NCBI GenBank assembly: GCA_963848085.1
Contig: CAWKCE010000004.1
Span: forward strand, 186,001-250,000
DNA length: 64,000 nucleotides
Direction: 5' to 3'
Origin: CAWKCE01 sp032127035
Lineage (GTDB): Bacteria > Actinomycetota > Actinomycetes > JAHEKZ01
Part shown: positions 26,012 to 34,538 of the stretch, one piece after another
Position numbering within the stretch: the stretch's first letter is position 1
Layout of the letters: each line of letters starts with the position of its first letter
Notes under the pieces: model-generated
Databases searched by the model: none
Told to the model about the DNA's origin: nothing
Seen by the model: only the letters and a program-made list of their open reading frames with translations
Made by a program: the position numbers and the translations under genes

Positions 26012-26369
26012 CCTGTGCCTCCTGAGCAATTGAGTGTTCGGCCCCTTCGCCGAACGCTTTCGACGCACGATCTCACCGACGTTGCATCGATGGAAGCACC
26101 GTGCACGTTTGTTGACGTGCGTGTCGCATGTGCCGAAAGTCAGTGTGTCGTGTAATGCGCGACTTGGCGAGTTGCGCGAGAGCGCGGCATCGAAGCAGTT
26201 ACGTGACGTCGTTGTTAGTGCACTGTGCATGCGATGAAGGTCTCGCGTGTTGTGTCGTCTCGGGTCCAGCACGCCATTCCCGACGTCCTGGTGTGATCGG
26301 CGTCGACAGTGTGCGATTCGTCGGTGCACCTGAGGTCGATCGAGTGTCGTCGCGGTGCGTCAGGCTAGG
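26012..26369 (-). promoter_or_regulatory. Upstream region of the histone-like gene with a leader hairpin
   Basis: No gene is supported in these 358 bases. They are visibly lower in GC and rich in TGCATCGATG and GTGCAC-type words. An inverted repeat GTTCGGC/GCCGAAC (26036-26055, six-base loop) lies 25 bases before the GTG start and could form a hairpin in the mRNA leader. The histone-like promoter should be here, but I could not pick its boxes with confidence. Confidence 0.4.
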
Positions 26370-27050
26370 TCAGTCGATGGAGTCGGACCGTGGACCGGTC
26401 ATGGCTTCGAGTGCCCTGGCAACGCGGTCGCGGAATCCACGTCGTCCGTAGCTGGGATCTGGTGATTCTCCGGCGGCCACGCTGACCAGGTGCTGCACCG
26501 TGTCGAAGGAGACTGTCGGCACCGCCAGTCCGCTGTCCGTGCTCGTGTAGCCCGAGGGGAGAGTGTCGGTGGCATCGGCGAGCAGCTGCGGTCCACCTGT
26601 CTGTGTCGGTACGAGGAGAGACTCGTGGGCGACTTGGTGCAGCTCGGACTGTCCGGAGTCGATGGACAACACGGTGGCGCCGATCTTGCGGGCGTCCCAC
26701 GCGCGCTCCAGAAGGCCATCCGGGACATCGTCCTCAGCCACCACGAAGACCGTCTCGCCGCGACGGGCCGCCTCGAGCCGGGCCATCGTGACCGACAGGT
26801 GCTGCGGGGCGTCGGGGGGAGGTGCGTACCGAACCAGCGTGGGCACCAGCTCGGGGATACCGCTCAGGCGAGCTTCGTCGCCGAGGTGCGCAGCCAGGTG
26901 CCACGGCTCCTCTTGAGGCGTGCCGACGAGAAGGAGTCCGCCGGGGTCGGCTGTGTTGTGGCGCAGCGTGCGTGCGAAGGCGCGGGTCCGCTCAACCCAG
27001 CCGCTGCCCGCGAGAACCTCGCGCAGCAGCATGACCCGGCTTACGTCCAT
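26370..27050 (-). CDS. Uncharacterised protein, possibly SIS-like
   Basis: The product has 226 residues. The segments LLLVGTPQEEPWHLAAHLGD and GETVFVVAEDDVPDGLLERA, followed by ARKIGATVLSIDSGQSELHQ and ESLLVPTQ, give a Rossmann-like alternation. The last part recalls the end of a sugar-isomerase (SIS) domain, where a strand is followed by a ligand loop. No catalytic residues are recognised, so the SIS link is only a suggestion. The ATG at 27050 is used; an ATG at 27059 adds three residues. It is divergent from the F420 reductase gene with under 50 bases between starts, which suggests joint control. Confidence 0.6.
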   Translation of the reverse strand: MDVSRVMLLREVLAGSGWVERTRAFARTLRHNTADPGGLLLVGTPQEEPWHLAAHLGDEARLSGIPELVPTLVRYAPPPDAPQHLSVTMARLEAARRGETVFVVAEDDVPDGLLERAWDARKIGATVLSIDSGQSELHQVAHESLLVPTQTGGPQLLADATDTLPSGYTSTDSGLAVPTVSFDTVQHLVSVAAGESPDPSYGRRGFRDRVARALEAMTGPRSDSID

Positions 27051-27093
27051 GCCCCCCATGGTGCCCGAAGTCGGGGCTGCGAGGATGCGCCGC

Positions 27094-27774
27094 ATGAGTG
27101 AGCGTGTCGAGCAGAACGGTCAGCCGGAGGACGAAGTTCCGCGTATCGCAGTTCTCGGCGGGACGGGGGACCAGGGACAAGGCCTGGCGCTGCGGTTCGC
27201 CGCCGCTGGACTGGCCGTCGTCATCGGGTCGAGGGACGAGTCCCGGGCAGCTGAGATCGCAGCAGCGCTGGGGAGCGGGATCCGAGGGGCAGCCAACGCG
27301 GACGCGGCGGCGCAGGCGGACATCGTGATCGTCGCCGTCCCGTGGGCCGCGCACGCCGTCACCCTGACCGGCCTTCGCGATGCGTTGGCAGGCAAGCTCG
27401 TCGTCGACTGCGTCAATCCGCTCGGCTTCGATGCGCAGGGCCCCTACTCGCTGGACGTCCCTGAGGGGAGCGCCTGCCAGCAGGCGGCGGAGCTGCTTCC
27501 GGACAGCCGTGTCGTGGGTGCTTTCCACCACGTGTCCGCCGTGCTGCTCAAGGACCTCGGGCAGTCGTCCGTGGACACCGACGTCTTGGTGGTTGGGGAT
27601 GACCGAGCCGATGTCGACCGCGTCATCGCGTTGGCGCAGCGGATCGCGGGCGTTCGCGGAGTCTTCGCCGGACGGCTGCGGAACGCCGGTCAGGTCGAGG
27701 CACTGACCGCCAACCTCATCGCGGTCAACCGTCGCTACAAGGCGCACGCAGGCCTGCGCATCACCGACGTTTGA
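27094..27774 (+). CDS. npdG: Coenzyme F420:NADP+ oxidoreductase
   Basis: This 226-residue cytoplasmic enzyme moves hydride between NADPH and the deazaflavin F420. Its Rossmann motif RIAVLGGTGDQGQGLALRFA begins at about residue 17 and is followed by VIGSRDESRAAEIAA, the NADP phosphate-binding region. Other family blocks are IVIVAVPWAAHA, LVVDCVNPLGFD and VGAFHHVSAVLL. The end, EALTANLIAVNRRYKAHAGL, is also typical. The ATG at 27094 has GAGG nine bases upstream; an ATG at 27085 is an alternative. Its presence implies an F420-making actinobacterium. The divergent neighbour is the uncharacterised gene at 26370. Confidence 0.9.
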   Translation: MSERVEQNGQPEDEVPRIAVLGGTGDQGQGLALRFAAAGLAVVIGSRDESRAAEIAAALGSGIRGAANADAAAQADIVIVAVPWAAHAVTLTGLRDALAGKLVVDCVNPLGFDAQGPYSLDVPEGSACQQAAELLPDSRVVGAFHHVSAVLLKDLGQSSVDTDVLVVGDDRADVDRVIALAQRIAGVRGVFAGRLRNAGQVEALTANLIAVNRRYKAHAGLRITDV

Positions 27775-27781
27775 GACGTGT

Positions 27782-27810
27782 CATGCCAGGATTTCGCGGC
27801 CATTGGCATG
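27782..27810. terminator. Possible weak hairpin terminator
   Basis: A 7-base inverted repeat (CATGCCA/TGGCATG) with a 15-base loop lies between the convergent F420 reductase and panB genes. The long loop makes it a weak candidate. Confidence 0.3.
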
Positions 27811-27841
27811 GGCGAAGGCGTACTGGGCGGGAGCCCCTGAG

Positions 27842-28687
27842 CTAGCTGTAGCTTCGTTCCTCATCGGGGTAGGCCCCCGACACGACGTCGTTTGACCACG
27901 CGGCGACAGCGTCGGTGATCACGCTGCGGACATCGGCGTATCGCCGCACGAACTTCGGGCCGGGACCAGGTGTCAGGCCCACCAGGTCCTGCCAGACGTT
28001 GACCTGCGCGTCGCAGCCGTTCCCCGCCCCGATGCCGATCGTGGGAATGGACACCGATTCGGTCACTCGCCGGGCAAGCTCGGCGGGCACGACCTCCAGG
28101 ACGACCGCGAACGCGCCAGCCGCCTCCAGGGCCTTGGCCTCGCGCAGCAGCAGCTCTCCGGCCCCGCCACGACCCTGTACGCGGTAGCCGCCGAGGGCGT
28201 TCACCGACTGCGGAGTGAGCCCGAGGTGTCCCATCACCGGGATGCCCGCCCCGACCAAGGCGTCGACCTGAGGGACAACCCGCTGGCCGCCTTCGAGCTT
28301 CACCGCGTGGGCACCGCCCTCCTTCAGGAATCTCGCGGCCTGCTCGAGGGCGTGAGCCGGGGAGGCCTGGTACGAGCCGAACGGCATGTCGGCCACGACG
28401 AGCGCCCGATGCGTGCCACGAGTGACCGCGGCTACGAGAGGGACGAGCTCATCCATCGTCACCGGGATCGTCGAGTCATACCCGTAGATCACGTTCGCGG
28501 CGGAGTCGCCGACCAGCAGGACAGGGACGCCGGCGGTGTCGAAGATCGCCGCCGTCATCGCGTCGTACGCGGTGAGCATCGGCCAGCGCTCGTGGCGGTC
28601 CTTGGCTGCCTGGAGGTCGCGCACCGTGATCCGACGGTTCTGGTCGCCGCCGTACAGGGCAGATGAGGGTGAGCTGGGCTCGGCCAT
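27842..28687 (-). CDS. panB: 3-methyl-2-oxobutanoate hydroxymethyltransferase
   Basis: This enzyme adds a hydroxymethyl group from methylenetetrahydrofolate to 2-oxoisovalerate, the first committed step to pantothenate and coenzyme A. The 281-residue TIM-barrel product has the family motifs MLTAYDAMTAAIFDTAG, VLLVGDSAANVIYGYDSTIP, ALVVADMPFGSYQASP, AVKLEGGQRVVPQV, GHLGLTPQSVNALGGYRVQG and PTIGIGAGNGCDAQVNVWQD. The Mg ligands and catalytic glutamate are in these blocks. GGAGGTATTCGG before the ATG at 28687 fixes the start, and the much longer open frame upstream is rejected. It diverges from the MFS gene. Confidence 0.95.
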   Translation of the reverse strand: MAEPSSPSSALYGGDQNRRITVRDLQAAKDRHERWPMLTAYDAMTAAIFDTAGVPVLLVGDSAANVIYGYDSTIPVTMDELVPLVAAVTRGTHRALVVADMPFGSYQASPAHALEQAARFLKEGGAHAVKLEGGQRVVPQVDALVGAGIPVMGHLGLTPQSVNALGGYRVQGRGGAGELLLREAKALEAAGAFAVVLEVVPAELARRVTESVSIPTIGIGAGNGCDAQVNVWQDLVGLTPGPGPKFVRRYADVRSVITDAVAAWSNDVVSGAYPDEERSYS

Positions 28688-28834
28688 CCGAATACCTCCA
28701 GCCTCGAGGCCTGCACACGAGGTCCCCGGGCACCGCCATGGTCGCATCTGGACCCGCGACCCGCCAAGCGGTCCACACGAGCGGGTGCGAGACTGTCGCG
28801 GCGCCTCCGGGCGCCGCCGACAGATCGGGGTTGC

Positions 28835-30409
28835 ATGGACCGCGAAGCCGCCTACCGCCGTCGGTGGACCATCTTGGGCGTCCTGGTCGTGAGTCTGCTC
28901 GTCGTCGTACTCGACAACACGATCCTGAACGTCGCATTGAAGACCATCCAGATCGAGCTGGGAGCGACCAACAGCCAGCTCATCTGGGCGGTGAACTCGT
29001 ACTCCCTGGTCTTCGCGTCGCTGCTGTTCACGTGGGGCGTGCTCGGCGACCGGTTCGGCCGCAAGCGAGTGCTCGTGGTCGGGATGCTCCTGTTCGGCGT
29101 GGCGTCTGCCTTCAGTGCCTTTGCGGCCTCGCCGGAACAGCTGATCGTGTACCGCGCGCTGATGGGAATCGGCGGTGCCGCGGTGCTCCCGGTCACCCTC
29201 GCCATCATCACCAACGTCTTCCCACCGGACGAGCGTGGGAAGGCGATCGGAGCGTGGGCCGGGGCGGTCGGCATCGCGGTCGCCATCGGCCCGATCACGG
29301 GTGGCTTCCTGCTGGAGCACTTCTGGTGGGGTTCGGTCTTCCTCATCAACGTCCCGGTGGTCATCATCGGGGTGCTCGGAATCGTCGTTCTTGTCCCGGA
29401 GTCGAAAGGCGGACAGCGAGCCAGGATCGACCCCGTCGGCGTGGTGATGTCTGTCGCCGGGTTGATGATGCTGGTCTACGGGATCGTCCACGGGGGTGAC
29501 ACCCGGCAGTGGGGGAGTCCCGACGTCTGGGGCTTCATCGTTGGCGGGGTCGCCGTCCTCGCGCTGTTCGTCTGGTTCGAGTCACGGTCGGACCACCCGT
29601 CCTTGGATGTCCGCCTGTTCGACAACCGCGAGTTCTCGACCACGCTCGCTGCGGTGACGACAGCCTTCTTCGGGTTGATGGGCGCCACGTTCTTCCTCGT
29701 CTTCTATCTCCAGCTCGTCCGAGGGATGAGCCCCTTGCAGGCCGGTACCGCGCTGCTACCGCTCGCTTTCGGGCAGTTCTTCGCAGCCACTCGCAGCTCC
29801 AAGACGGCTGCGCGATTTGGTCCGAGGGTGGTGATCGGGTCTGGCCTCGTCCTGGTGAGCCTGGTATTTGCGGCCATGGTGCTTGTCGATGGGGAAACCC
29901 CGCTCTGGCAGGTGCTGACGTTGTATCTGCTCATCGGGGTCGGCATGGGCAGTGCCATTGCTCCCGCAACGACGGTCATGATGTCGACCCTTCCGCTGGA
30001 GCGGGCGGGCGCCGGCTCGGCGGTACAGAACACCGTCCGGCAGGTTGGCGGAGCGCTTGGGGTGGCCATTACCGGGACCGTGATCGCGGTCGTGTTCGGG
30101 GCCCAGCTGGAGAAGGCCGGGGCGGGGTTGCCGCCGACTGCACTCGCGCAGGCTTCGGACTCCCTGGGCGCGGCATACGAGGTTGTCCAGGCTGCGACGG
30201 CGAAGGGGCTGCTCTCTCCGGACGCGGCTGCGAGCGCAATCGCCGTCGCGAATGACTCGTTCATCACCGCGATGCATGTCGCGACCCTGCTCACCGCCGC
30301 GGCTGCACTGCTGGGCGGCTTGGTCGCCTACCGTTTCCTGCCCAACCGGGCTGACGCGGCGCAGATCGCCGCCGAGCGCCAGCGGCAGTTCACCGAGCGC
30401 GAGAACTAG
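28835..30409 (+). CDS. MFS drug-efflux transporter, DHA2 family
   Basis: This 524-residue, 14-helix transporter has the DHA2 helix-1 motif SLLVVVLDNTILNVALKTIQ, the helix 2-3 loop WGVLGDRFGRKRVLVVG and motif C AGAVGIAVAIGPITGGFLLE. It is distinct in sequence from the other DHA2 protein at 20111-21745. A late external loop (TALAQASDSLGAAYEVVQAA) precedes the last helix, and the C-terminus is basic and cytoplasmic. Family members export drugs and dyes using the proton gradient. No regulator gene is adjacent. It diverges from panB and converges on otsA. Confidence 0.88.
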   Translation: MDREAAYRRRWTILGVLVVSLLVVVLDNTILNVALKTIQIELGATNSQLIWAVNSYSLVFASLLFTWGVLGDRFGRKRVLVVGMLLFGVASAFSAFAASPEQLIVYRALMGIGGAAVLPVTLAIITNVFPPDERGKAIGAWAGAVGIAVAIGPITGGFLLEHFWWGSVFLINVPVVIIGVLGIVVLVPESKGGQRARIDPVGVVMSVAGLMMLVYGIVHGGDTRQWGSPDVWGFIVGGVAVLALFVWFESRSDHPSLDVRLFDNREFSTTLAAVTTAFFGLMGATFFLVFYLQLVRGMSPLQAGTALLPLAFGQFFAATRSSKTAARFGPRVVIGSGLVLVSLVFAAMVLVDGETPLWQVLTLYLLIGVGMGSAIAPATTVMMSTLPLERAGAGSAVQNTVRQVGGALGVAITGTVIAVVFGAQLEKAGAGLPPTALAQASDSLGAAYEVVQAATAKGLLSPDAAASAIAVANDSFITAMHVATLLTAAAALLGGLVAYRFLPNRADAAQIAAERQRQFTEREN

Positions 30410-30512
30410 GCGGGGTTCGTGGGCGAGAGTCGATGCGCGACGGCGGTGAAGGCCCTCGTCCGGTGCCATGGCGCTGATTCTGAGCCTGATCGGGCCGGCG
30501 TTCGCCCCGACA

Positions 30513-31916
30513 TCAGCGGCGGGGCCGCCGGGAAGGTCCCGGCGTGTCGGTCCGACTGTCAGCGAGCAGTGCGAGGAAGGACTTGCGCCAGTCGTTGATG
30601 GTCCACTCCTCGATGATGGTCCGCATCGATGACCAGCGCCGCCTGCGCTCGGCGGGTCTCATGGTCATCGCCCGGTTGAGGGCCTCGGCGACGCCCTCGT
30701 GGTCGTGCGGGTTCACCAGGAGCGCGTCCTCCAGCTCCTCAGCCGCACCTGCAAATGAGGAGAGGACCAGCACACCGGGATCCTGAGGATCTTGTGCTGC
30801 GACGTACTCCTTGGCGACCAGGTTCATGCCATCGCGCAGCGGTGTCACCAGGCCCACCTGGGCCATCCGGTAGAAGCCAGCGAGCGTGCTCTGCGGGTAG
30901 GTCCGGTTGACGTATCGCAGGGGCACCCAGTCGGCCTCGGCGAACCGTCCGTTGAGCGCGCCGGCGTGCTGCTCGAGCTCGTCGCGGATCTTCTTGTACT
31001 CCGGGACCTCGCCTCGCGTCGCCGGAGCGACCTGAAGCATCGTGACGTGCCGTCGGTGCTGTGGGTAGCGCTCCAGGAACCTGCTCATAGAGACGAACCT
31101 GTCGGTGAGGCCCTTCGAGTAGTCGAGTCGGTCGACACCGATGACGAGCCACCGCCCCTGCAGGCTGTCGCGCAGCCTCCGGACAGTGTGCTGGCTGCTC
31201 GCGCGCGCTGCCTGCTCGGCGACGAGCTTGGGATCGATGGACACCGGCAGCGTCACCGCGTGAACCTGCTGTCCCTCCTCGGTCGTCACGACGTCGTCGG
31301 AGGACACCTGAGCGCCTGCGACGTCCCGCATGTAGTCGGTGAACGACTGCAAATCGCCGCGGGTCTGGAAGCCAATGACGTCGTAGTCGGTCAGTGCGTC
31401 CATCAGGGCGCGGTGGCCGGGGAGGGCGTTGACAAGGTCGGGCGGGGGGAGCGGCGTGTGGAGGTAGAAGCCGATGCGCGCGGTCACTCCCTCCTCGCGC
31501 AGCAGCGCGGCGAGCGGGATGAGGTGGTAGTCGTGCACCCAGATCAGGTCGTCGTCATCGACCAGGGGTGCCAGGGCGCGGGCGAAGATGCGGTTGACTC
31601 GCTGGTAGGCGCGGTACGTGTCCCGTCGGTAGTCGACCAGGTCGAGGCGGTAGTGGAGCAAGGGCCACAGGGTGCGGTTCGCGAAGCCGTTGTAGTAGGC
31701 CTCGTAGTCGCGGCGCGCGAGGTCGACAGTGACGTACGTGATGCGGTCCTCGGTCTGCTTGTGGACCTGGCCCGGAGTCTCGGCGACCTTGCCGCTCCAC
31801 CCGAACCAGATGCCACCCTCCTCGCTGAGGGCTCCGAGCAGGGCCGCGGCAAGTCCACCTGCGCGCGTCTCGCGTGGCATGGCCACGCGGTTCGAAGCGA
31901 CGATCAGCTTGGCCAT
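30513..31916 (-). CDS. otsA: Trehalose-6-phosphate synthase
   Basis: This GT20 enzyme joins glucose from a nucleotide sugar to glucose-6-phosphate, giving trehalose-6-phosphate. The 467-residue product shows the expected blocks: LIVASNRVAMP at the N-terminus, a GGIWFGWSGKV loop, LIWVHDYHLIPLAALLRE, GFYLHTPLPPPDL, and VIGVDRLDYSKGLTDRF followed by GMNLVAKEYVAAQDPQDPGV and LSSFAGAAEELEDALLVNPHD. Sugar-phosphate and nucleotide-binding residues are present and the length is normal. The ATG at 31916 begins the conserved domain; the frame above it is not coding. It is last in the nadE-otsB-GH15-otsA cluster, 58 bases after the GH15 gene. Confidence 0.95.
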   Translation of the reverse strand: MAKLIVASNRVAMPRETRAGGLAAALLGALSEEGGIWFGWSGKVAETPGQVHKQTEDRITYVTVDLARRDYEAYYNGFANRTLWPLLHYRLDLVDYRRDTYRAYQRVNRIFARALAPLVDDDDLIWVHDYHLIPLAALLREEGVTARIGFYLHTPLPPPDLVNALPGHRALMDALTDYDVIGFQTRGDLQSFTDYMRDVAGAQVSSDDVVTTEEGQQVHAVTLPVSIDPKLVAEQAARASSQHTVRRLRDSLQGRWLVIGVDRLDYSKGLTDRFVSMSRFLERYPQHRRHVTMLQVAPATRGEVPEYKKIRDELEQHAGALNGRFAEADWVPLRYVNRTYPQSTLAGFYRMAQVGLVTPLRDGMNLVAKEYVAAQDPQDPGVLVLSSFAGAAEELEDALLVNPHDHEGVAEALNRAMTMRPAERRRRWSSMRTIIEEWTINDWRKSFLALLADSRTDTPGPSRRPRR

Positions 31917-31974
31917 GGTGGTACCCCCTGGGCGGTCGTACCGCTCGAGCCCCCGTGTCTGTGCATGAGTGCCT

Positions 31975-33759
31975 TCATTCCCAGGGTTCGGACAGCCGCA
32001 TGGCCGAGTGGATGATGCCGACCATGGAGTACGTCTGCGGAAGGTTGCCCCACAGCTCACCTGACGTTGGGTCGATGTCCTCGGACAGCAAGCCGAGTGG
32101 GTTGCGCCGCTCCAGCATGTTCTCGAACAGCTCCCGTGCCTCATCCCGGCGTCCGACGCGCGCCAGAGCGTCGATGTACCAGAACGTGCACAGGGCGAAC
32201 GACGTCGTGGGCTCGCCGAAGTCATCGGCATCGGCGTAGCGGAAGAGGTAATGGCCCCGACGAAGCTCCTGTTCGACGGCGGCGAGTGTGCCGAGGAAGC
32301 GCGGGTCGTCTGCCGTCAGGAACCCGAGGTCGAGCAGCGTGAGGGTGGAGGCGTCCAGCCTCTTGCCACCCCACGTCTCCATCAGAGCCCCGCGCTCCTC
32401 GTCCCACGCCTCAGCGAGGACCCGCTGCCGGATCTCGTCGGCCCGCTCCCGCCAGAACTCCTGACGGTCCGGGCGTCCGATCCGGGCGGCGATCCGGGCC
32501 AGGCGGTCGCACGCCACCCAGCACATCACGCTGCTGTAGGTGTGGACCCCCTGGCGACCCCGGAACTCCCACAGGCCGGCGTCCGGCTCGGCGTAGACGC
32601 GGTATGCCGAGTGGCCAGCGCGCTCCAGCTGCTCGAAGAGCGTGTCCGAGTCGGGAACCGCCAACCGCCGGTCGAAGAACAAGTGGGTCGATGCGAGGAC
32701 GATGCTGCCGTAGACGTCGTTCTGTCGCTGCTGCCAGGCGTCGTTCCCCTGTCGGACCGGGCCTTGCCCCCGGTAGCCAAGGAGATGCTCCTCCTCGGAC
32801 TCGGTCAACGCGGTCTCGAAGTGCACACCGTAGACCGGCTGCAGTTCCTCCTGCGCCGAGGCGACGGTGTAGATGTACCGCAGGTACTCCTCCATGCTCT
32901 GTGTCGCCCCGAGCTGGTTGAGGGCGCGGACCACATAGGCGGAGTCCCGCAGCCAGCAGAAGCGGTAGTCCCAGTTGCGGCCGGTGTGAGGTGCCTCGGG
33001 GATCGAGGTGGTGACGGCCGCCAGGATGGCGCCGGTGCCCTCGTACTGGCACAGCTTGAGGGTGATCGCCGCCCGGATCACCGCGTCCTGCCACTCGAAC
33101 GGGATGGACAGCGACCGCGACCACGCCCGCCAGAAGTCAACGGTCCGGTCGTACGCCTCGCGGGCGAAGGCGTCCACCGACGTGGTCAGCGTCTCGTCCG
33201 GGCCGAGCACCAGGGAGACCTCGCGGTCCAGCGTGAAGGGCAGCTCGTGCTCGATGAAAGGAATCTTGACGTCGGTGACGAGCCGTACCGTCGTGTCGCG
33301 AAGGACCCAGCGGACGTGGTTGCTGCCGCTGGTGTGGTCCGGCTTCTCGGCGCCCCAGCCGCTCAGGGGTCGGACGCGGATCCGGATGCGGGGAGCCCCC
33401 CGAAGCGGACGAAGGTGCCGGATGAACATCACCGGGTGGTACAGCCGGTCCCACCGCCGGAACCGGGGGGCGAAGTCGGTGATCTCCACCTGGCTGCCGT
33501 CCGCGGACTCCAGGACGGTCACGAGCACCGCGGTGTTGTCCACGTAGTGCTGCCGGGCCACGGTGAGACCCTCCAGCTCGATGTCGAAGTAGCCCTGGTC
33601 CGGCGTGGTGGGCTCCAGCAGCGAGCAGAAGGCGGGGTCAGCCGCCAGGTTCGGCAGACAGCCCCACACGTACCGGCCCCGGTCGTCGACCAGGGCAGCC
33701 ACGGTCCCGTTGCCAATGACTGCCAGGTCGAGCGATCCCCGGCTGCGGGGCATCGTCAT
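31975..33759 (-). CDS. Glycoside hydrolase family 15 protein (probable trehalase)
   Basis: The 594-residue product has an N-terminal beta-sandwich starting LDLAVIGNGTVAALVDDRGR and an (alpha/alpha)6 barrel with GRNWDYRFCWLRDSAYVVRA, QPVYGVHFETALTESEEEHL and WEFRGRQGVHTYSSVMCWVA. This is the GH15 glucoamylase-like family; close actinobacterial members are alpha,alpha-trehalases. GAGGAGGT before the ATG at 33759 sets the start. Its ATG overlaps the otsB stop in an ATGA arrangement, so translation is probably coupled. The trehalase role is inferred from this position between otsB and otsA; maltooligosaccharide hydrolysis is the alternative. Confidence 0.82.
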   Translation of the reverse strand: MTMPRSRGSLDLAVIGNGTVAALVDDRGRYVWGCLPNLAADPAFCSLLEPTTPDQGYFDIELEGLTVARQHYVDNTAVLVTVLESADGSQVEITDFAPRFRRWDRLYHPVMFIRHLRPLRGAPRIRIRVRPLSGWGAEKPDHTSGSNHVRWVLRDTTVRLVTDVKIPFIEHELPFTLDREVSLVLGPDETLTTSVDAFAREAYDRTVDFWRAWSRSLSIPFEWQDAVIRAAITLKLCQYEGTGAILAAVTTSIPEAPHTGRNWDYRFCWLRDSAYVVRALNQLGATQSMEEYLRYIYTVASAQEELQPVYGVHFETALTESEEEHLLGYRGQGPVRQGNDAWQQRQNDVYGSIVLASTHLFFDRRLAVPDSDTLFEQLERAGHSAYRVYAEPDAGLWEFRGRQGVHTYSSVMCWVACDRLARIAARIGRPDRQEFWRERADEIRQRVLAEAWDEERGALMETWGGKRLDASTLTLLDLGFLTADDPRFLGTLAAVEQELRRGHYLFRYADADDFGEPTTSFALCTFWYIDALARVGRRDEARELFENMLERRNPLGLLSEDIDPTSGELWGNLPQTYSMVGIIHSAMRLSEPWE

Positions 33760-34538
33760 GGACGGACCTCCTCGATCAGCTCCGTCAGCCACCCTCGCAC
33801 AGCGGCCGGATCGTGGAGTCGGTATGTAGCCGCGGTCTCCGACCGGGTCCCCACGATCACGGCCAGACCACCGTGTCGGCCGGCGGCGACGAACGCGTCC
33901 TCATCGGTCGTGTCGTCGCCGACCACAACCGGCGTGCGGCCCGCAAACGGTGACTGGTCCATCAGCTCGTCCAGGGCGGTGCCCTTGTCGTGGCTGCTGG
34001 GGCGCAGCTCGACGACCAGCACGCCTTCGAGGATGGCGAAGCCAGAGCCTTCGAGCGCCAGGGGCGCCAGCCGTTCGGCGAGCTCCGGTCCGGCCTCGGG
34101 GGCTGCCCGGTGGTGGACGGCCAGGCTGGTCCCCTTGTCCTCGGTCCACGCTCCGGGTATCGACGCAACGATCTGATCCACGCGGTCGCGGATCGGTGCG
34201 ACGGCGTCGGAGTTGCTGTCGAAGCGATGCTCCCCCTGACGGTCCCTGACCTCGGCGCCGTGGATTCCGGCTCCGAGCGGGCGCCAGGGGGCGAAGACCC
34301 GGTCGAGGTCTTGCAGGGGTCGGCCGGAGATCACCGCGAGGGCGCCGTCCAGCGCCGACTCGATGCTGGTCAGCAGGCTGACCAGGCCCTGCGTTGCCCG
34401 CACCAGGTCCGGGTGCTCCTCGAACTCCAGCAGGGTCCCGTCGACGTCCAGGAACAACGCGCACGGGCGCCGGCCGAGCTCGGCCCAACCGGGCGGGCGT
34501 GGCAGCGCGGGCCCGGCGACGGACTCGGTTGGGGTCAC
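33756..34538 (-). CDS. otsB: Trehalose-6-phosphate phosphatase
   Basis: This HAD-superfamily phosphatase converts trehalose-6-phosphate to trehalose. The 260-residue product has motif I LFLDVDGTLLEF with nucleophile Asp31 and acid Asp33, a motif II-like AVISGRPLQDLD, the lysine region SSHDKGTALDEL and the metal-binding VVVGDDTTDEDAFVAAGRH. The GTG start at 34538 overlaps the nadE stop (GTGA), and the stop overlaps the GH15 start (ATGA), so the three genes look translationally coupled. OtsA follows in the same cluster and supplies the substrate. The length is normal for a bacterial OtsB. Confidence 0.93.
   Translation of the reverse strand: MTPTESVAGPALPRPPGWAELGRRPCALFLDVDGTLLEFEEHPDLVRATQGLVSLLTSIESALDGALAVISGRPLQDLDRVFAPWRPLGAGIHGAEVRDRQGEHRFDSNSDAVAPIRDRVDQIVASIPGAWTEDKGTSLAVHHRAAPEAGPELAERLAPLALEGSGFAILEGVLVVELRPSSHDKGTALDELMDQSPFAGRTPVVVGDDTTDEDAFVAAGRHGGLAVIVGTRSETAATYRLHDPAAVRGWLTELIEEVRP

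Noticed and set aside
25398..26033. Valine/alanine-rich frame on the plus strand across the repeats
   Set aside because: It is the complement of the Lys/Arg repeat gene and lacks a ribosome site; the minus-strand gene has one.
32251..34176. Open frame of 641 codons on the plus strand
   Set aside because: It is antisense to the GH15 and otsB genes and encodes a low-complexity Arg/Val/Glu-rich product with no recognisable motif.
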